NCBI RefSeq assembly: GCF_965638725.1
Contig: NC_134950.1
Coordinates: forward strand, 34,223,531-34,287,530
Source of the DNA: Aptenodytes patagonicus
Taxonomy: Eukaryota; Chordata; Aves; Sphenisciformes; Spheniscidae
Length of the DNA: 64,000 bases
Direction of reading: 5' to 3'
The number at the start of each line of letters is the position of its first letter. Position 1 is the first letter of the stretch. The translations under genes were made by a program, and so were the position numbers. Positions 22,001-35,640 of this stretch are shown here, one piece after another. The notes beneath the pieces were generated by a model. The model worked only from the letters and a program-made list of their open reading frames with translations. It ran no database searches and was not told the DNA's origin.

Positions 22001-25000
22001 TTTGAATTCAGTTGACATCCTACCTTCCCCCAGGTTTGAGTCCCACTGCCTGCATTTCTACACAAATATGCGCACAGCAGTCAATCTGCAAATGCACAGT
22101 AAATTCACTGAGTCCTGACAACATTTGATTTATAAAGTTCAACTGTACTGCGTGTACACAGTAATCCCTTCCCATAACTGAGGAGTAAACAACAAAGAAA
22201 TAGGTAAGAGCAGACTGCCTTCCTCAAAGTAATTCATTCAGCCCACAGCTAGATTTTGGCTGACATCTTCCTTGACAACATATCAAACTTCAGCAACTGA
22301 TGCAAAGTAGATGAGTAACACTGTGGTGGCAGCGGCCAGCCCTTTTTCCATCACTCCTCCAAGTAGCCATTCCCATTGTGCTTCACAGAAGATAATAACC
22401 AACGGCAAACTACAGAGCAATCCGACTGTGTGGGCAGGTGGGAAGCAAATGTATTCTGCAGGTGAAGCACCATGTCACAGGTGGAGCATTCGCCTTTCTT
22501 TGTTCTTGACTTTTTTGAGCACTTCTGACCAAGAATCATCTTTTGGGTTTCTATTCGTGCATTAGCTTTAGAGCAGAAACCTGATCCATGACCACAAATT
22601 ATTTGGTAATAACCCACACCAATAATTTATTGTTTGTTATTGCTAAGAAGAGATCTCCCTTGCTGCTGATCTGGGGAAGGGGGGGAATTACTTCAGTACT
22701 ACTGAAGAGATAAGCTCATTAGCACTATCATTTCTCAGTCCTATGCTATGTAACGCTTCCTATCACTCCAATCAAGCTCTCTTGAAAGGATACCGTCTTT
22801 CCCAGATGGCAGGGAAGTGCTGGTGCACTTTAATCTGGCTGTGTTTATATTGGAAATCCCTACAAACAGTGTGGAAGTGTTTTAACTAAGAAAGAACAAT
22901 TACAGTTCACCATAGGTCAAAAGGCCACATATTATAGGTGTTCAATATTACTATTCACTTAATCCTTTTCAAATCCAGTAAACATCACTGAAGAAAATGA
23001 TAAATATTTATGCTTTCAACAGTGAAAGGTCAAATTATTTTTTCTGCTTTTCATCTCTCAATATTAATGCATACTCAAAAGGAATATATTTTATTAAAAA
23101 AAAAAAAAAAAAACAAACCAAAACTCAGCAGAAATTGAAACTTGCAGAGAAATTACTCTACAGATTCCTTCACCAAACCATATTAAAATAACTATTTTAA
23201 CCTTTATAGCAACCACCAGCCATCAACAACTTCAGTAACAGTAAGCAGAATCTGTCAAAACATTGTATATTAATCACTTTAAGCCACACACGCTTATGTA
23301 TCCTAAGTCATCATTATTGAAAATCCCAGAAGTCTCTGTAAACACAAGAAATTCTAGTTTCATTTTCGTGTTCATCCACTGAAAATTAGACCTATCAAAT
23401 TCTGTCTTTGGAAAAAGATACCAAGATTTACAAAAATCAGCCATGAATGATGTGCACAGCATAGTTATGAAAAAGATGTGTTGGGAAAATTCTCAGGTGA
23501 AAAAAGAATTCAACAGAGTTAGATGCAAAAGACGATCTTTCAATGGGAATATATAAGAAATCTCTTTTTTTAGCCCATTTTCTGTTCTTAATAACAGAAA
23601 TATTTAACAGCAGATCAAGACCTAAATTATGTAAATGATACCACCAGATACCTGAGAATTTTGCCAGATACAGGTTAGGATGGAGCAGAAGGACCAGGCT
23701 CGAGTACACTTCAGCCTCCAGGGTGGGGACTGCAAGGTGCAACCAAATGATTTGTGGATTCCAGGCTATTTCACATACATTCATGCGGAACTTTTAACAC
23801 CTTCCCATTAAACTAAAAAGGTAAAAAAAAGAAAAAAAAAACTGAGGAGGAGTATAGACATATACTTTAGGGATTTTCTCCCTCTTTGGCCCTCAATTCA
23901 GAAAAGGTACAAAGATAAACAATATCCAAAGGGTGCTGGATGTATTGGTCAAAAGTGGGGAGGAAGGGCACAAGTATGTGGGGCAGTATTTTGGTATGAG
24001 TAACAATGAGTAGGTCTTCTACCTACAGATTTTAAGCACCAGATATCAAGAATAGAGATTGTGTTTTTCATAGAAAAGGGTTATTTGATTTAGTCAAGCA
24101 CAGGAATCCCTCTAAAACCCCCAACAACCACAGCATCTAAAAGCATTGTATTTGCTGATGTGCATAGTCAGGGACATTAACTCCACTGCTCCAAGATTTC
24201 AGATTGTATTATGGAAAACAAATGCATACAAGTTTCTCAAATCTCAATATATTTGACAGGCAGCAGAAATACACATAATACTCTGTTTTATTTGCCATGC
24301 ATTTACACATATGTTATAATCAGCCCTTTCGTCCCATGACAGGGCACAGAGGAGTTGCAAGGACATGGTTGAATGTAACCTACAACAAAATATTTAGCTA
24401 AGTGAATAATAACATGAATCCAGAGGCACCTACTGCAAGTAGTAGCTAGTTGGGTATTTTTCTCAAAATCAAAAAGGATAAACTCTGTAGGAGGGGACAC
24501 AATGAGAATATACACATGGTAGATTAAACTGATCGAAGATGTGCTGCCTTAAAAAACCCACAATCCTCATGTTCTAGAAGGTGTTCCATAAAGTCCTTGT
24601 GCTGCAGCAGCCATCATGTGCCCACATGAAGAATACTGATTTTCATTTTCCTGGACTTTTAGCCAGATAAGCAAGCTTCTCTGTAGAAGGAAAAGACATC
24701 CAGCAATCAATGCTTTAAGCTAACTATGAAATTACACCTTTAAATTGTTTTCCTTATTGTTACAGAAAATGGTCCTGCTGTTTACAGCAGGCCTGTTTCC
24801 TGCAGATGAAGAAAGAGGGACCATGCATGTGACACAAATACTCCGCACTGGACATCACAATTCTATACTTCCATGACTGTGTTAAATTGGAAAGGGATGG
24901 AACTAGCTCAGTCCTTAAATAAAGCACAAAAAGACCGTCATGAAGAATTGTAGTTCATGCAGGACCACAAATCAGGTCCACTGTGACATGGAACTTCGAG

Positions 25001-28000
25001 ACAGAATTGCTTCTGAGTGTAATTAAGGATTGCAAGTATAATTAAGGTTAATAATTGTGCCCCATTAAATAAGAACTGACAGACAGAGAGGCTTTTGCAG
25101 CAAGAAACTTGCCTAGCATTTGAAGCTGGCAGCTTGCAGCTCACTTAGAAGGAACACAGTGGATGCGAGAAGTCAATGAGTCAGAACAGGAAAAGGTAAA
25201 GTTGCAAAGAAAAACTGCAATGGTTCAAAGCAGGATTGACAGCCATGACTGTTGCCTCTTAGAAGTCTTTCTTAAAGCTTGCAGTATAAGAAAGTAATGC
25301 ATCATATTTGTTCACAGAAACTGTTGGTGGCAAGTCAATTCACTTTTTCTTGGTACACCTCTGCAATTTCCACTTTAGAATTTTAACGGTGATTGTTTGG
25401 GGTTTTTTTTAATCTTTCAAACAAGATTCAATGACATGGACTTTTCATTTCTTTCTCCATATTCAGATGTACATTTCTGGCACATATGATGGACCAGGAA
25501 GTGGGTCTGCCTCAGATAACACATTACTCTATGACTTCCAGCTCCTGGGTGGGTTTGAGATCAGACAGCTAAGTAAAATCAAGTCAGTTGTGGCCGCACC
25601 AGAAATCTAAAGGAACAACATGAAGACCGGGTCCAGAACTGATTATGTATTCAGGAATAACTGGATATACCTTACAGAAGGACATGTGTTCAACAAGACA
25701 ACCCAGAATCATGATTTTTGGGAGACAAAGTAGATAAGAAAGCATCACTGAAGCAACTGTAGTTTGCATTCAAACGTGCATGGTGCATGAACACATTTGT
25801 GATATAAGAATAATGGCCAATTGCTACCAACTGCCATTTAATTAAAAATCAGAGGGTAATGGGAGGAAGACACGGACATACAAAATTCTTTGCTGGGTGA
25901 CTGCACTGTTTTCGGTGTCAGGATGCAAGGGAAATTTCCAATTCCAAGTCAAATGTACCCAGAGTACTGAACTGCAGCATGTATTTGGAAGAGAAATTAC
26001 ATACTTAATATTGACTAAATCACTGAAAATTAGGATATGATCAGTAATCAATTTAATAATAATAATCTCGCTGCCAACATCAAACAGAAAACTAAGTCCT
26101 TTAAACTTAGTGAGGACCTTCAAACTTGCTTTATGTGCTATAACATCCCTTTTTCAAGTAACATAGGTACTATAATGGAATTACGCCTGGAAGATGCAAA
26201 GTAACATCCAAGCAAATGTCTACTTGGTTTAGGGAAAGGGTAGGAAAAAACCTTTCTCCAGGAACTTGCAGCGAACCCACTCTCATTTCCTGCAACTTCA
26301 GGGGATAGAAAGAAATGGAACACACACATATACAATCAGTTGCAAAGATGCCATCCTGGTCCTGAAAAGGTAACAGAAGTATGATAACAGCTACCATTTT
26401 CAAGGATATATTCGGTCACACAGTAGGAACATTCCAGGATATTTGCAGTTCAGGAGAGGTCTGTCTTGTTTTTACAGCGTTGTGTTACGGGCTTTTTTCA
26501 TATAGGTTGAGTGGGCTGGTGGCCTTATCTTCATCAGAGCTGCTGAACACAACCACTGTGATAGCAAATGCACAAGCTATCCTGGAAAGAGTGGAAACCT
26601 TCCTGAAGCAGTCCACAATAGCCAATAAAAAGTTTTCCCAATTGGTTGATGGAGCAGATAGAAAATGCTGCCTACTGTCAGGATTTTGGAGCTCTGCTCG
26701 GCATATCCTGTTTGCACATATGAACAAAACCCTTCAAACTGATTACAGTTTCCAGCAGTGAAAAAAAGACCCATGTTGTGTTGGTTAGAATTCCAGTGAT
26801 TTTAGTCTTACTTTTTGGACAGGACAAGCTTCTTCGAGGGCATGAATGGAGCACAGTCTGACCCAGGTGACTATGAAATGGAGGCCTAACTGCTATTACA
26901 ATTAACATTTGCCTCATAACAATTAAATCCTCCTCCTTTTCTACATAAACACAGCTGAATTTATTTTCCATTTTACAGGAAGGAGTCAGCAGTAAATACT
27001 GCATTCCCAATTCAGTGGCTACAAAGACAGTTGAGAAGGCTAAGCAGACTGCACGTGAGAAATATACTCTTTGCTGTATTACAAGCAGTATGTGTCATAC
27101 TTATCATCTCCATCCAGGTAGCCACAGCTATCCAATGTCCTGGGTCACCACTTACACTTGAGAACTCCAGAGCATGGAACTCAAGGAACACAGATGTGTT
27201 CTTGGTTACCTTCTACATTTGTCTTTAATAAAAATACCATCTTATCTCTCCAGTAATAGTTGGGTTGGGTATGCTACTTGACATAAATGCTGAATTCATT
27301 TTTTGCCCTTTTTTTCTTTTTAAGGAAGGTTGCATAAAAGAAGGTTGATGTAGCACCATGGTTATTGCTCGTGGGATAATACAATGCATGCCATATAAGC
27401 CCTGAACAACATGTATTGGCAAGTGCAGCCATGCTTCATGTTACATCCTCAGGCATGGTCAAATGCATCCAGTTCTGAGTTTCAAGAAAAGCTTGTTCCT
27501 TTTCAACTGCACTGGAAAGACTTCCTCTTGCTGAAAATCAGACTAAAGACTCCAGTGTTCCCAATTAAGATAGATTAAGCTCTGTATATATGAACTGGAG
27601 AGAGACAAAATTAATGCCTGCCAGTTAAACCACATATTTCACTATCTGTGTCGTCATTTGTGCCTAAGTCAGAGAATTTAAGACAGCTAACACTAATACA
27701 GAATCCACAAAGATCAATCACATCAGATCAGCAGCATCATATGGTTAATTTAGACTCTCTCTTGAGACGTGGGTTTGGTTGGTGGAATCCTTGTAAACCA
27801 ACCTGTTGATTTCTGCATAGCATGTCCATTTTGTGCACAAGGAATATGAAAACTAATTTGGTATTAGGATCCTTAATCACATGAAACTCAAACCTGACTA
27901 GAGCAAAATGTAAACAACATTTCAGTAAACAGAAAACAACTGAGAAACTTATGCCAAGCTGCATCAAGAAACCATTGCACATGGGGACATCCTCCTTTCA

Positions 28001-29129
28001 GAACAGACTTAACGCACAGCTCTGGAAAACAGTTTTCCAACTGTTTTGGACAAAAAGTCCAAAAATTGTTGAAGGAGACAGACCCTTCATTCCTCCTGCC
28101 TTCTTGATTTTTAGAAGTTAAATGTCGGGATTTTCTAATTTTGACAGAGTGGCAGAGAAAGAAAAGAGGTTCTTTATTTGACTTCTAAGAAAAGGTTTAG
28201 TGAATCTCAAATTGGCCTGACCGCCACTCCCTAATGACACTTCACATCAAAACATCTATACAGTTCTTCATGTCATATAACGGTCAACAGTGTTTCAAGA
28301 GCCACATAGCAACTGGTCAAACTGCTGGTTTAGCCTAATGAATTAATCAACTGTTCAGATAATAAATGCATGTGGGAATTGGTGTCTATACTGTTTTTAA
28401 GATAAAACACTGCTACTCTCCCTTATGAGTTACTATACTTGACACCAGCATCACAAAAAAATTGTGGGAAAAGAGCTAATTATCAGGAAACACTCTGACT
28501 CCCAAATTAATGCGACAACAACAGTTTATATGTGTCTGTAACAGTGGCAACCTACAACTGTATGCTGTGACCATAAAGTTTATACCTGGAGTTGTTCAGC
28601 AAAAAGTCATTTATTCATTCAGGAATTACTTCCACATTGTTTATATATTGTCACAGAGGAATACCACTAACGTACGCACATGAACACTCAGAATAGTTAA
28701 ACTATGACTACTCCTTCTTCTCGTTGTTGCACTCTCACTATGCGTCTCTGAAATAATATGGAAACCCTCATCACAGGTCCATATCAATGTACCCAAAGTA
28801 TTTCCTAACATTTCATTTGTCCACCCGGAAATGGTAAAAGGTTCACTATGAAAAGGTGTTCACGTGCACTGATAAGTAAGTGTAAGTCTACAGAGAAGGC
28901 CAATGGAAGTGATCAGAGAGCTGACAATGCTGACACGTAAAGGAAAACATTTGAAAATTAAAAATACATAATTTCACTACAGAGGATTAAGAAGCAACAC
29001 AGACAGCCATTGCGATACTAATAATTACACATAATATTTATATGACTGATTTTTAGAATTATTAAAGAATTACTTTTGAAAAGAAAAATAAATTACAAGG
29101 ACTAATAAGTAAAGAAAAAACTGCAGCTG
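22001..29129. other. AT-rich region, no gene supported
   Basis: About 7 kb. It contains an A18 run at 23096-23113 and several unassigned open stretches, the longest being 126 codons at 26381-26761. None shows a domain, a signal peptide or convincing splice sites that I can rely on. Confidence 0.5.
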
Positions 29130-29341
29130 ATTATCATGAAAAACTACTTGGCAATGAGATCTGCAAAGCAGTACAAAAGCATCCCAAGGGAAGTAGTGGA
29201 ATCTCCATCATTTGGGATATTTAAAACCAAACTGGACAAAATGTTGGAAAATTTTCTGTAGGGAATAGCCCTGAATTTGTAAGGAGACAGACTGGATGAC
29301 CTAACAGGTCTTTTTCCATCTGTAACGTCTATTACTCTGTA
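29130..29341 (+). mobile_element. CR1 3' end, short fragment
   Basis: ATCCCAAGGGAAGTAGTGGA near 29183 is the equivalent of the LPREVV-E-P segment, followed by TTTAAAACCAAACTGGACAA. The 3' UTR then reads AGACTGGATGACCTAACAGG and TCTTTTTCCATCTGTAACG. The orientation is sense and the 5' end is truncated. Confidence 0.8.
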
Positions 29342-32300
29342 ATTGTCTCATGTCCTCAATCCACACATTAAGCAGTCCTCACATAGCTCCAGTGCCAAGT
29401 GGTTTGGTTCCAAAGCTCCCACTCTTTCTTTACTCATCATTTAAGACTAGCAGAGCAAATCCTACTTAGGAATGAAAATGTTCATAGCAAGATCGACAAC
29501 AAGGAAAAGAAATAATTCGGAGGCCCAACCATGTAATTCCTCTCACACCAGCGGTTTTCAAGCTGTGCTAGTGTGTACCATTCATAAATGAGTACCATTA
29601 GGAAAATACAAACAGCTTCAAAATGGTATGCAGCTCACCTCAATGCTTCTGCTTTTTAGTATGACTTGTATTTGTGAAATCAGCATTTATTAAATCCTGT
29701 TGCAAACTACGCGCATCTCAGAAACTGATGAAAAATAATTCTGTAAAATCTCAACCCAGTTTTCTCAAGATGTACGTTGATGACAGTTTCTTTCAGCTAC
29801 AATAATAATTTAAGCAGTACCTACCTCTGTCTTGTCCTCATCACTCAATCCGATTCTAGGCTGTTTACAAGTCTTATTTACATACTGTAGGAAGCAGCAG
29901 GGAAGAGGGAGTGCGTTCATTATTACAGACTTTTCCCCTGAAGTTCTTTTCTATAGCTTCATAATCCATAGAATTACTTAAATTTGGAAAAAATCAGAAA
30001 AAACATTCTTTGATCAGGGACAGCTATTGTGTTTTCATAATGGAGAAACAGCATCAGGTTCCACATTTACAAATGAATGTGTTTCTGAGCATGTGTTTGA
30101 TAAAGTTGGAGAAAGACTTTCAGATATTTCTATCCCGCATACGAAGCTTTACAGCTTTGAGAAAACGGGCAGAGTTGTCAGATCACAGTCACACCTTGCT
30201 GAACACCTGCGAGATTCTTGGGTTTGCCTTTTTGTACTTTAAATGTTTATGTTTAAGGGCCCTGTTATTCCCACTATTGCTCTATTTTATTGTTCATCAA
30301 AAGGAACATGCCATATTAAGAACATCTAAAAGTAAGAAATTTACTTGTTTTATTACTACAAGTTTGTTTTAATTTACTACATTTTATTTAATAACAGTTC
30401 AAATGTATGGATTTTGAATTAATTGATTTCAATTTCCTAAATATAAAGGCTTGACTTTGAAAAGGTTTCAAAATATCGAATTAAGTACTATAAAATCAAG
30501 TCATGATTTTATTGTCTCTTTGTAACGCAGGTAAAATTTAAAAAATAATTTATGCTTTTTACTTTTTATAGTAATGTTAACATGTTTTTTATATTGTTTT
30601 CCACTTTGCTTCCTTTTATATTCACACAGGAAGAATTAACCTGTTAGCATAGGCCAACTTAGATACTTTCCTGGCGTAGTGCATAGAAATTTGCACCTGG
30701 CACGCGTACTTCCAACTTGTTTACATAACGTAATTTATCAATGTATTTATATCACTAGAAGTTTGTCCATGGCCATGCTTATTCCAGCATAAAAACACCC
30801 ATACATAGACTTATAAAGATATGCAATAGTTATAACTTTAGGACATAATATTTCCCAGTATAGCCACAGTCTTTATTTTATTTCGTCTAAATTCAACATT
30901 TTTAAAACAGGGATATTCCTATATATCTCAAGACACCTTGTTTTCACTGTAAGTCTAAATTAATGTTACATACTCCTCTCAAACAGTGCAAAGCACCAAA
31001 AAAAAAAAAATTTCTAAACAGTATTGCATATTTAAGTAAATACCTAAAATATTCAACTTAATTACATACATATATCATTTATATCTAAGAGAAATTGATA
31101 AAAAATATTTCCTACTTCCACTTGAAAGCTTAAAAAATACTACTTTAAAAAAAAGTATCAAAAAAATATGAGATGTGTGACAACCGAAAAAATCCAGAAC
31201 AATATCTCAAGTTAATATTAAAAAATTGACAAAAGAGGTACACAATGAGGTTATCTCTACTATCAGGTTTGAAATAGAGAAAGAGAAACATTAGATCTCC
31301 TAAAACAAATCTTGTGATTGTCCTAAAAGAAAAGCAATACACGCAGAAAAGCTTTTACTACCTGCACAAAAGGACAAGAAGTTTACTAAACCAAACTGCT
31401 ATAAAAATACCAAATAAACTAAAAATGAATAAAAATTAAAATCCAAAATGAACTGACTTAATTTATCTTTTCTATATTACCACCCATGAAGGGTAAAAGA
31501 AAGCAAAATAACTGGGATGTTATCTCATTTTTTAACAGGACTTATTCCCAATTATGGCATACTGCTAATTATGTGCTCCAGGAATCATTCTGAGAGAAGC
31601 ACCACGTAATATGGCAATGATGGCTTACAAAAGATAAGTATAGCAAAAAAAATAAATACTTAACTACTCACAACATACGGCAACATGTAGCAGAAAGTCT
31701 ATGGCTTTGCATGTGTAAGATGAAGTACTTACTGAAAATTGTTTATCTTATTTTTAGCATATCAGGAAGAACAACAAATGTCGCCAATTGAAACACAGAA
31801 ATTATAATAAATACACTAGCCGTATCTGGTTTTGACACTAAAGAATAAAAATATAGTGCTGTATAGTACCTTATTTTCCACTCTTGATTTTGCTTCATAG
31901 AAAGAAACACGATCTCTAACGGTATCTCATTGATACATCCTGAATTCCAATTCTAAATCACAGAAATAATGTATCCATATAAGAAGATTAATATATGTAT
32001 GTTACTTATATACATATAAGTTAACTGGCAAATTCAAAATGTATTTAAAGTTTAAATTAAAATTTTAACCTTGAGTATTCAAGCTATTTGTCCTTTAAAT
32101 GGAGGGACCTAAACGAAGTTTTTATTCTCGGAATTTTTTTCGACATTTTTTACATTTTAAATTTTTCCAGACTTCAGGGTTAAAACAGGCAAACTCTTTG
32201 TTTATGTGGTGCATTATCTTCCTAAATCCATCACCAACACCCACCACCTGATGTTACAACACATTAGTGGCAAAAAGCATAAACAGCTAATAGTAGAAGT

Positions 32301-33641
32301 GCACCTTGTCACTGTGTGGAGAAAGTATTAAGCAGCACCAAAGGCAAGCACTGGAAATCACTAAGTAAACAGTAAATTAAGAACAAGCAAAAAAGAAATG
32401 CCTTTTGACATCAAACAATGAGTCATCTCAGAGATCTAACTTTAAACTTACCCAGATCAACACATGCATGCAAGGGCATTACCTTTAGAGGGGTTTCAGC
32501 TGTCCCCATCAGCTGGCAAAGCTATCTCCTACAGCTCTAGAAAATGGTCCCAGGGTAGAAACATCAGACGTGCCCAAGATTGATGTGCTACTTGCTAGCT
32601 CAGCTAGATTTTACACAACACAGAGTTAGAGCTACAGAAAACTCTAACAAAAGGTATGGCACTTGGATAACATACTCTATCTAGTAATTCATAAGCATGA
32701 TAAAATTTGTCTCAGATGAAGAACAATTTGCCCGTTCATGATATTTCAGTTCCTTTTAGATTCCTGTTTTTTTAGCTCTTCGTTTTGAAAGTTTCATTTG
32801 AGGAAATCACATTACCATTAAACGTAGAGGTAAGCATTACTACCTTCATGCAAATGCATGTCAAGACTTTTTTTTTTTTTCTTTTTTTTTTTGAGAAGAC
32901 TGTTCTAAAACCATCCTTTATCCCATATTCACATTTTGTTTTATGCATAGGTATACATGGTTGACAAGCTGCAGGGCTTGGCTGACTATCAACTCTTGCT
33001 GCCTCCAAAAGGAGGAAGCAGTTGTTTGAAAAGATGCTGCTGCTTGCAGCTGACAGCTGCTTCCTCTTCAAGGGCTTGGATGGCTGCCTCTAATCTCTAC
33101 TGCCACTGACTTCCATTTCAGGAGAATGAAGCACCTCCCATGGAGGACAGGAGCATTTCTCTCTTTCTGAGCATAGAAGGATGACATAGGATGAAGATGA
33201 AGCACTGTTCAATGATGCCAGCACTTAGCACCAAGCTCTTTTCCCTTCCTTCACATCTGTTGTTGCACTGTGAACTGACAGACCAGGTTTCCCATCTTTC
33301 AGTAAGGTGGTCACTTTTGTATCCCTATCCACAGGAAACAAGGCAAAGGTTTCACTACACCAAGCAAATGCCATAATAAAAGCAGTCATGCTCAGACTGT
33401 AAATGAAGGATGAAGCAAGTGCCTTCTTTCCATCTGTAGCCCAGGTATTCTGCTTTCTTATTAGAGAAGGACATACTAAAGGGGCTGAAGAGATGTTGAA
33501 GTGGTCACCTTAGAATTCACAATCAAACCTTTTCCCTCTAAAAAGATAAAACAGGTATGGTTAACTATACTGGTAGTCTATACATCTACCAACTGCACAC
33601 AAGTCAAAATATGAGAGGCAGAGTCATAAGAACTAATGTTA
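29342..33641. other. AT-rich region, no gene supported
   Basis: About 4.3 kb. Open stretches at 30010-30372 overlap each other in two frames and have no recognised family. T-runs lie around 32868-32891. Nothing else is supportable. Confidence 0.5.
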
Positions 33642-34531
33642 GAATCACAGAATCATAGAATAGTTTGGATTGGAAAGGGACCTTTAAAGGTCATCTAGTC
33701 CAAACCCCCTGTCATGGGCAGGGACATCTTCAACTAGGTCAGGTTGCTCAGAGCACTATCCAACCTGACCTTGTATGTTTCCAGGGATGGGGCATCCACC
33801 ACCTCTCTGGGCACCCTGTGCCAGTGCTTCATCACCCCCAGCGTAAAAAATTTCTTCCTTATATCTAGTCTGAATCTATGCTTTTTTAGTGTAAAACCAT
33901 TACCCCTTGCCCTATTGCAACAGGCCCTACTAAAAAGTCTGTCCCCATCTTTTTCATAAGCCCCCTTGAAGTACTGATAGGCTGCAATAAGGTCTCCCCA
34001 AAGCCTTCTCTTCTCCAGGCTGAACAACCCCAACTCTCTCAGCCTTTCTTCATAGGAGAAGTGTGCCATCCCCCTGATCATTTTTGTGGCCCTTCTCTGG
34101 ACTCGCTCCAACAGGTCCATGTCTTTCTTATGCTGAGGGCTCCAGAGCTGGACGCAGTACTCCAGGTGGGGTCTCACCAGAGCAGAGTAGAGGGGCATAA
34201 TCACCTCCCTCAACCTGCTGGCCACCCTTCTTTGGATGCAGCCCAGGAGACGATTGGCCTTCTGGGCTGCGAGCGCACATTGCTGGCTCATGTCCAGCTT
34301 TTCATCCACCAGTACCCCCAAGTCCTTCTCGGCAGGGCTGCGCTCAATCCCTTCATCCCCCACCCCATATTGATACCAGGGGTTACCCCGACCCAGGTGC
34401 AGGACCTTGCACTTCGCCTTGTTGAACCTCATGAGGTTCACACGGGCCCACTTCTCGAGCTTGTCCAGGTCCCTCTGGATGGCATCCCGTCCCTCTGGCG
34501 TGTCAACCGCACCACTCAGCTTGGTGTTGTC
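33642..34531 (-). mobile_element. CR1 3' end, comparatively young
   Basis: Starts with AGAATCACAGAATCATAGAA and TGGATTGGAAAGGGACC, the reverse complement of the CR1 tail. It ends at about 34531, within the segment just after RT motif C, where the plus strand reads CACTCAGCTTGGTGTTGTCT. The truncation point is the 5' end of the inserted copy. The 3' UTR and coding part are clean. Confidence 0.95.
33734..34531 (-). pseudogene. CR1 ORF2 C-terminal part, frame undamaged
   Basis: An open frame from the truncation point at 34531 down to the stop at 33734-33736, with no frameshift or nonsense codon. It begins at ADNTKLSG (the end of the motif C region; the full FADD is lost) and runs through [103 protein letters not shown] and [17 protein letters not shown]. 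This is the thumb and C-terminal domain of the CR1 protein. The ATG at 34439-34441 is internal. Without the catalytic region it cannot act as an RT and it has no promoter of its own, so I call it a pseudogene fragment. Confidence 0.9.
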
Positions 34532-35254
34532 TGCTTCATTTTTAGCTGGTCACTTTTTTTTGTTGACTTGACCAGCAGTAATTAAAGTGAATTCGTCTGT
34601 CAGAGACAACATAGGCAGAAAGGCTACTATATGAGGTAGATGAACAAAATCCATTAAGGAACTAAACTAATGAACTCTAGTTAAAAGCAAGAATTCCCTA
34701 GCAATATATTAATGCAGTTGCTCCAAAAGAAATCAAAATGCATTATAGATTTAATCGGCATTTCTTCCTTGCACAAACAGGAGAAATTCCTCAAAACTAA
34801 AATCCTTCCAAGAAAGCCAACTGCAACTCCAAGGGCACACTGAGGCCATGCACTGCAGTGTTAATGTTAGAGACAACTGAACTAGCACTGAATCAGCTAG
34901 TGTATTTACATGGCATATTAAAATACTATACAGAAACACTAGCTTCAGTCTTAATAACAGAATAACTTTATTAGTAGCACGCTGCGCATAGGCTAATTAC
35001 TTTTGCACTGCAAGGTGCAGATATGCTTTTAAAATCCCCTCCCACCTCCTATTTTAAATGGGAACATCCTCCTCCCATTAGCTAATCGAGCACTATACCT
35101 ATGGCACATCATTCTGAGTAGATATCTAATAAATGAATGACAGGTCTTCTGTCACAGTATCATTCATGTTCAGGTCTACTGTGTTCTTCCTTTACCTTCC
35201 TTGCTAATCCAGTATTTTGCTCTTTCTCACATGGGTAAGAGCTCAAATTGTAGA
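34532..35254. other. No gene seen
   Basis: AT-rich spacer between two CR1 fragments. Confidence 0.5.
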
Positions 35255-35640
35255 TTTATAGAACCTAAGGCTATGAAAAACATTATGATCATCTATGCTG
35301 ACGTCCTGAATAATGCAGACAACAGAATTATATGATTCCAAATTAAATCTATAAACTCCTGCTAAAGCAACAGTTTATTGTATTAAATGACCTCCAATTC
35401 CAATTTAAAAGACTTCAGGCTCTAAAGAGCCCATCATATTCCTATTCCATTTGTTCCACTGGTTAAGTACCCTCACTATAAATTAAATCTTATCTAAATC
35501 TGCCTAACTTCACCTACCATGCATTGATCTGCTTAGTCTTCTACCAGACGCAACAGCCTACTATCAGAAATCTCCTCTAGGTTTCTGTAAGTTTTAATTA
35601 ACTCTTTTCCTAAACTTCTTTCATTAAATCAGCTTTCTAG
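35255..35640 (-). mobile_element. Ancient CR1/L3-like 3' fragment
   Basis: The plus strand has AACCTAAGGCTATGAAAAAC, ATTATGATCATCTATGCTGA and CGTCCTGAATAATGCAGAC in order, then CCACTGGTTAAGTACCCTCA and AAATTAAATCTTATCTAAAT. This order matches the reverse complement of the 3' part of old CR1/L3 elements shared by turtles, crocodiles and birds. It is strongly diverged and has no frame. Confidence 0.65.

Noticed and set aside
30010..30372. 120-codon frame overlapping a 71-codon frame
   Set aside because: Two overlapping frames with no domain, and AT-rich composition toward the end.
34061..34585. 174-codon plus-strand frame over the CR1 at 33642-34531
   Set aside because: Antisense shadow of the undamaged minus-strand CR1 frame.
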